Below, in pieces: positions 61,178-64,000 of a DNA stretch of 64,000 bases (the first letter of the stretch is position 1; every line of letters begins with the position of its first letter). The notes under the pieces were generated by a model. It saw nothing but the letters and a program-made list of their open reading frames with translations. It had not been told where the DNA came from and searched no databases. The DNA is from DATBAX01 sp963723765 (GTDB lineage: Bacteria; Acidobacteriota; Terriglobia; Terriglobales; Acidobacteriaceae). The stretch covers positions 496,001 through 560,000 of the forward strand of contig CAVRSD010000003.1 of NCBI GenBank assembly GCA_963723765.1, in the 5' to 3' direction. A program made the translations under genes and the position numbers.

Positions 61178-61514
61178 TGCATCACTGAGCTTTCAATTTG
61201 ATGGCGCGCGAGAGGGAATACCGCGTCTCGTCCCATTGGACTCCACGATTGCTCGAAAGATATCTAGAGATTGGTGAAGCTGTGCAAAGTCCCGTCGCTA
61301 TTGTGTAAAGCCTTGTCAACGCAGATTTTGGGGTGCCCCGTCCTTCCGCGTTTTTTGCGGAGAGCGGGGCTTTGCATCACAACTCATGTAGCGATAGCCG
61401 CCTCGGCTGTCCAGCCGATGCGAAGCGAGGCCTCGCTAATGAACCACTACCCAACGTCAGCTTCTACTCCAGCGCAAAGCCGCTGTCATCGACGAAGGAT
61501 GTTTTAGTAGGAAT
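61178..61514. other. Intergenic region with one REP hairpin
   Basis: About 340 bases. Besides the REP at 61330-61373 it holds no gene that can be supported. Confidence 0.6.
61330..61373. repeat. REP hairpin copy
   Basis: GGGGTGCCCCGTCCTTCCGC, T-rich loop, GCGGAGAGCGGGGC, then TTT. Same family and orientation as the copy after guaA. Confidence 0.83.
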
Positions 61515-62498
61515 TTATCGCTCCGCAGCCACCGCATGATCCACATCCGCAAAAGAAAATGCCGTGGAAACATTCGGAAACACTTTTCCCGCCACTTCCA
61601 CATAGGGATACACAAAATAATTCAGTGGTTCTCCGTCCTGCCTCGGATTCAACACCAAATCACGGCCCATAGTGAATTGCACCCGGTTATCGTCGTGCGC
61701 GCCAAAGAAATAGTCGCGTTTGTCCTGGTGCTTCCAGGCCTCGGAGATGTCGATCGGAACCCATCCATGCGTGGGTTCAAAGAACTCGGCCCAGCAGTGG
61801 TACCCGGCAATGTCGGCGGAATGTTTGTCGGGCGGCAGTGGGAATCCAATTTCGAAGCGCGAGGGAATTCCCTGCGAACGAGCCATCGCCATGAATAACG
61901 AATGAAAGTCGGTGCAATTACCTTTCTTTGCGTCGCACGCATACAACACATCGCCCCGGCCCCAGCCGGTGCCGGTTTTGTCATAGCGCATGGTGGTGAA
62001 AACATAGTCGTAAATGGCTCGCGCCTTATCCAGCGGAACAGCCTTTCCTTCCGTGACTTTTACCGCTAATTCCGCGGGCAATCCGGTTACGGGTACCAGT
62101 TTGTCCGGAGCAAGGTATTCTTTTCTTTCCTTGTCTGCCAATTTGACCTCCTCCAAATGTGGAGAGTAGGTTCCAAACGTAAGATGCTCGTGCCGCACCA
62201 CGTCATATACCACTTCAAAATGCAGTTCCATCTGCTTTGCCTTCGAAGTCTCGGCGTAGTAAATCTCGTTTCCAAATTTGGACTCATGAGTTTTCTTCAG
62301 CGGCAAATCTCCGCTGGCTGAAATGATTTTTACGTCTTGAAATTGGTCGGAATGGGCTGCCGGGAACCAGATTCGTACCTTGTCCCCAATGAGAATATTT
62401 TTCACCGTGAATCCGTAGTGAAACGTAAAGTGGCGAGTCTCCTGTGCCGAAGCCAGCGACGTAAAAGCAAATAGCAATATCAAAGCTTTCCGTACCAT
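61515..62498 (-). CDS. Transglutaminase-like protein, secreted
   Basis: 327 residues from the ATG at 62498 (AAGGA 8 bases upstream); a longer open frame to 62579 would place residues before the signal peptide (ALILLFAFTSLASA). An N-terminal beta domain is followed by the transglutaminase core: Cys 195 in KKGNCTDFHSLFMAMARSQG, His in GYHCWAEFFEPTHGW and Asp in PIDISEAWK. The triad Cys-His-Asp is complete. Probably a periplasmic cysteine protease or amidase rather than a crosslinker. Confidence 0.9.
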   Translation of the reverse strand: MVRKALILLFAFTSLASAQETRHFTFHYGFTVKNILIGDKVRIWFPAAHSDQFQDVKIISASGDLPLKKTHESKFGNEIYYAETSKAKQMELHFEVVYDVVRHEHLTFGTYSPHLEEVKLADKERKEYLAPDKLVPVTGLPAELAVKVTEGKAVPLDKARAIYDYVFTTMRYDKTGTGWGRGDVLYACDAKKGNCTDFHSLFMAMARSQGIPSRFEIGFPLPPDKHSADIAGYHCWAEFFEPTHGWVPIDISEAWKHQDKRDYFFGAHDDNRVQFTMGRDLVLNPRQDGEPLNYFVYPYVEVAGKVFPNVSTAFSFADVDHAVAAER

Positions 62499-62727
62499 AA
62501 AAGCATCCTTTCGAAATGGTGGGTGTCCCGGAGACCCAATACCTGGTACCTGGGACCAGTTGCATGGCAAACGACACACGGGCGTTTTAGGAGAGTCGCC
62601 GTCAAGTGAAGCCGCGTCGTCGCACTCGCATGGAAGGATGGTTCCGCAATCAGACTCCGATTCTAAACCAGATCGTTGAAAAAATTATCAACAGCACGGT
62701 ACCCCCAGTCTCCGTTAAAATGCCGAA

Positions 62728-63660
62728 GTGTCTGCCGCCATTGAATGTCGCGATCTGCGCAAGACCTACGACGGAAAAGTCGAAGCTGTCCGCGGACTGA
62801 ATCTGGAAATCCAGGCCGGCGAATGCTTCGGTCTCCTCGGGCCCAACGGAGCCGGAAAGACCACCACCATCGAAATTCTAGAAGGCTTGCTCGATCCCAC
62901 CGCCGGCCAGGTCACGATTCTCGGACGCAACTGGCAAAGCAATCAGCGCGAACTTCGCGAGCTACTCGGCATCTCTTTGCAGGAAACTCGCCTGACCGAG
63001 AAACTCACTGTCCGCGAGACTCTGAATCTTTTTGCCAGCTTCTATCGCCAACCCCGCTCGTCGGATGAAGTATTGGAAGAATTGCAACTCACCGAAAAGG
63101 CCGATGCCAGGGTCGGCAAACTTTCCGGGGGACAACGCCAGCGTCTTGCCGTAGCTACGGCTCTCGTGGGCAATCCGAAAATTCTTTTTCTCGACGAACC
63201 CACGACCGGTCTCGATCCCCAGAGCCGACGCCAGCTTTGGGACATCATTCGTATATTCCAAAAGGCCGGCGGCACGGTCCTTTTGACCACGCACTACATG
63301 GACGAAGCCGAGCGTCTATGCGATCGCCTCGCCATCGTAGATCACGGGCAGGTCATCGCTGAGGGATCGCCTGCCGACCTCATTGACCGTCTTGGCGGGC
63401 ATCACGTGGTGGAATTTTCTGTCAGTGGCAATTCCGACGCTGCCGCCATGGAAACTTGGGGCACTCTTCCCGGGGTCGAATCCGTCCGTAACGATGACGG
63501 GCTGATCGGTCTTACCGTACACGAGCCCCATCTCACGATTCCCGCATTGCTGGATGCTGTCGCCAAACGGGGCGCACAACTCCTGCACCTGACCACCCGC
63601 CAGGCAAGCTTGGAAGACGTTTTCGTGCGCCTGACCGGCCGCCATCTGAGGGAGGAGTAA
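62728..63660 (+). CDS. ABC transporter ATP-binding protein, DrrA/CcmA-like exporter
   Basis: 310 residues from a GTG. Walker A GLLGPNGAGKTTT (about residue 36), Q-loop ISLQETRLTEKLTV, signature GKLSGGQRQRLAVATAL, Walker B PKILFLDEPTTGLDPQS and switch His in VLLTTHYMDEAE. The C-terminal 90 residues (HHVVEFSVSG...EDVFVRLTGRHLREE) are the usual drug or antibiotic exporter tail. The stop overlaps the start of the permease gene (TAATG), so the two are translationally coupled. Confidence 0.92.
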   Translation: MSAAIECRDLRKTYDGKVEAVRGLNLEIQAGECFGLLGPNGAGKTTTIEILEGLLDPTAGQVTILGRNWQSNQRELRELLGISLQETRLTEKLTVRETLNLFASFYRQPRSSDEVLEELQLTEKADARVGKLSGGQRQRLAVATALVGNPKILFLDEPTTGLDPQSRRQLWDIIRIFQKAGGTVLLTTHYMDEAERLCDRLAIVDHGQVIAEGSPADLIDRLGGHHVVEFSVSGNSDAAAMETWGTLPGVESVRNDDGLIGLTVHEPHLTIPALLDAVAKRGAQLLHLTTRQASLEDVFVRLTGRHLREE

Positions 63661-64000
63661 TGACGAGCCCGACCATCTCACCGCCAACTCCGTCAGCTAA
63701 ATCCAAAGCGACTCTAGCGCCTTCCAACGGCCGCTGGTCTGGCTACAGGCATCTCTTAGGAGCACGCCTCCGGGAACTTCAACGCGAGCCCGAAGTCATC
63801 TTCTGGGTCTTCGTATTTCCCATCCTCCTCGCCTTAGGTTTGGGCATCGCTTTCCGCAACAAGCCTGCGGACATGACGTCCATCGCCATCGTCTCAGGTC
63901 CCGGAGCTCAGGACACCCTTGCGCTGCTTCAACGCTCCCCACAAAAATCCTTGATCCACGCTGAAGTGCTCGATCAATCCCAGGCACTGCAAGGCTTTCG
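63660..64000 (+). CDS. ABC-2 permease, N-terminal part (runs off the window)
   Basis: Starts at the ATG 63660 that overlaps the ATPase stop. The open frame continues to the right edge with no stop, so at least 113 residues are visible. After a Ser/Pro-rich start, the first membrane helix reads EVIFWVFVFPILLALGLGIAF and the following soluble segment (TSIAIVSGPGAQDTLALLQRSP) is typical of ABC-2 exporter permeases. Partner of the upstream ATPase. C-terminal helices lie outside the window. Confidence 0.88.
   Translation, partial: MTSPTISPPTPSAKSKATLAPSNGRWSGYRHLLGARLRELQREPEVIFWVFVFPILLALGLGIAFRNKPADMTSIAIVSGPGAQDTLALLQRSPQKSLIHAEVLDQSQALQGF

Noticed and set aside
1..64000. CRISPR arrays, prophage, integrative elements, rRNA
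   Set aside because: No regularly spaced repeats, no phage structural genes, no cas genes and no rRNA-like sequence were seen on either strand.

Overview
The window looks like a chromosomal contig from an Acidobacteriota member (Terriglobia/Koribacter-like). This is inferred from gene content: a gene cluster for type IV pili with three pilins carrying the leader-helix FSLIELLIVVAIILIIAA, many secreted beta-propeller and carboxypeptidase-regulatory-like proteins, a small secreted protein of a type I associate with acidobacteria, and moderate to high GC. No 16S or other phylogenetic marker RNA is present, so the placement is provisional. There is no phage, CRISPR array or integrative element. 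The only mobile-type gene is a REP-associated tyrosine transposase (RAYT).

Layout. 1-2.3 kb: a large secreted BNR-repeat protein running off the left edge, in an operon with a small HTH protein. 2.5-4.3 kb: molybdate transporter modBC without modA. 4.3-5.1 kb: a RAYT gene bracketed by its palindromic repeats (REPs). 5.1-9.2 kb: a membrane protein, a secreted protein, a GT39 glycosyltransferase and a DUF3467 protein. 9.4-12.2 kb: tRNA-Leu(UAG), a cold-shock protein, a geranylgeranyl-reductase-like flavoprotein and an A-type Fe-S carrier. 12.2-19 kb: type IV pilus machine operon pilC-pilB-pilM-pilN-pilO-pilP-pseudopilin (minus strand). 19-24 kb: lolA, a methyltransferase, a GNAT acetyltransferase, and an ABC-2 exporter with a TPR protein. 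24-26.3 kb: three pilins, each preceded by a sigma-54-like promoter and followed by its own terminator. 26.6-33.4 kb: Rieske oxygenase, TPR membrane protein, SpoIIE phosphatase, SPL-type radical SAM protein and a secreted protein. 33.4-41.1 kb: M16 peptidase pair, stand-alone LigD polymerase, DUF72 protein and two Xer recombinases. 41.2-50.7 kb: an acyl-ACP synthetase/ACP/acyltransferase fusion, an HNH protein, secA, a YVTN propeller and DAHP synthase. 50.9-64 kb: a spermidine-synthase-like membrane fusion, FAH hydrolase, leuS, small secreted and membrane proteins, guaA, a transglutaminase, and an ABC exporter running off the right edge.

Two global patterns stand out. First, a family of GCCCC...GGGGCACCC hairpins flanks the RAYT and recurs at other intergenic sites, mostly between convergent gene ends: a RAYT/REP system. 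Second, at least 14 single-base frameshifts break nine or more otherwise well-conserved genes, including the normally essential leuS and guaA. Eleven read as one-base insertions and three as one-base deletions. I read these mainly as residual sequencing error, so the genes are annotated as whole loci with the shift positions noted.
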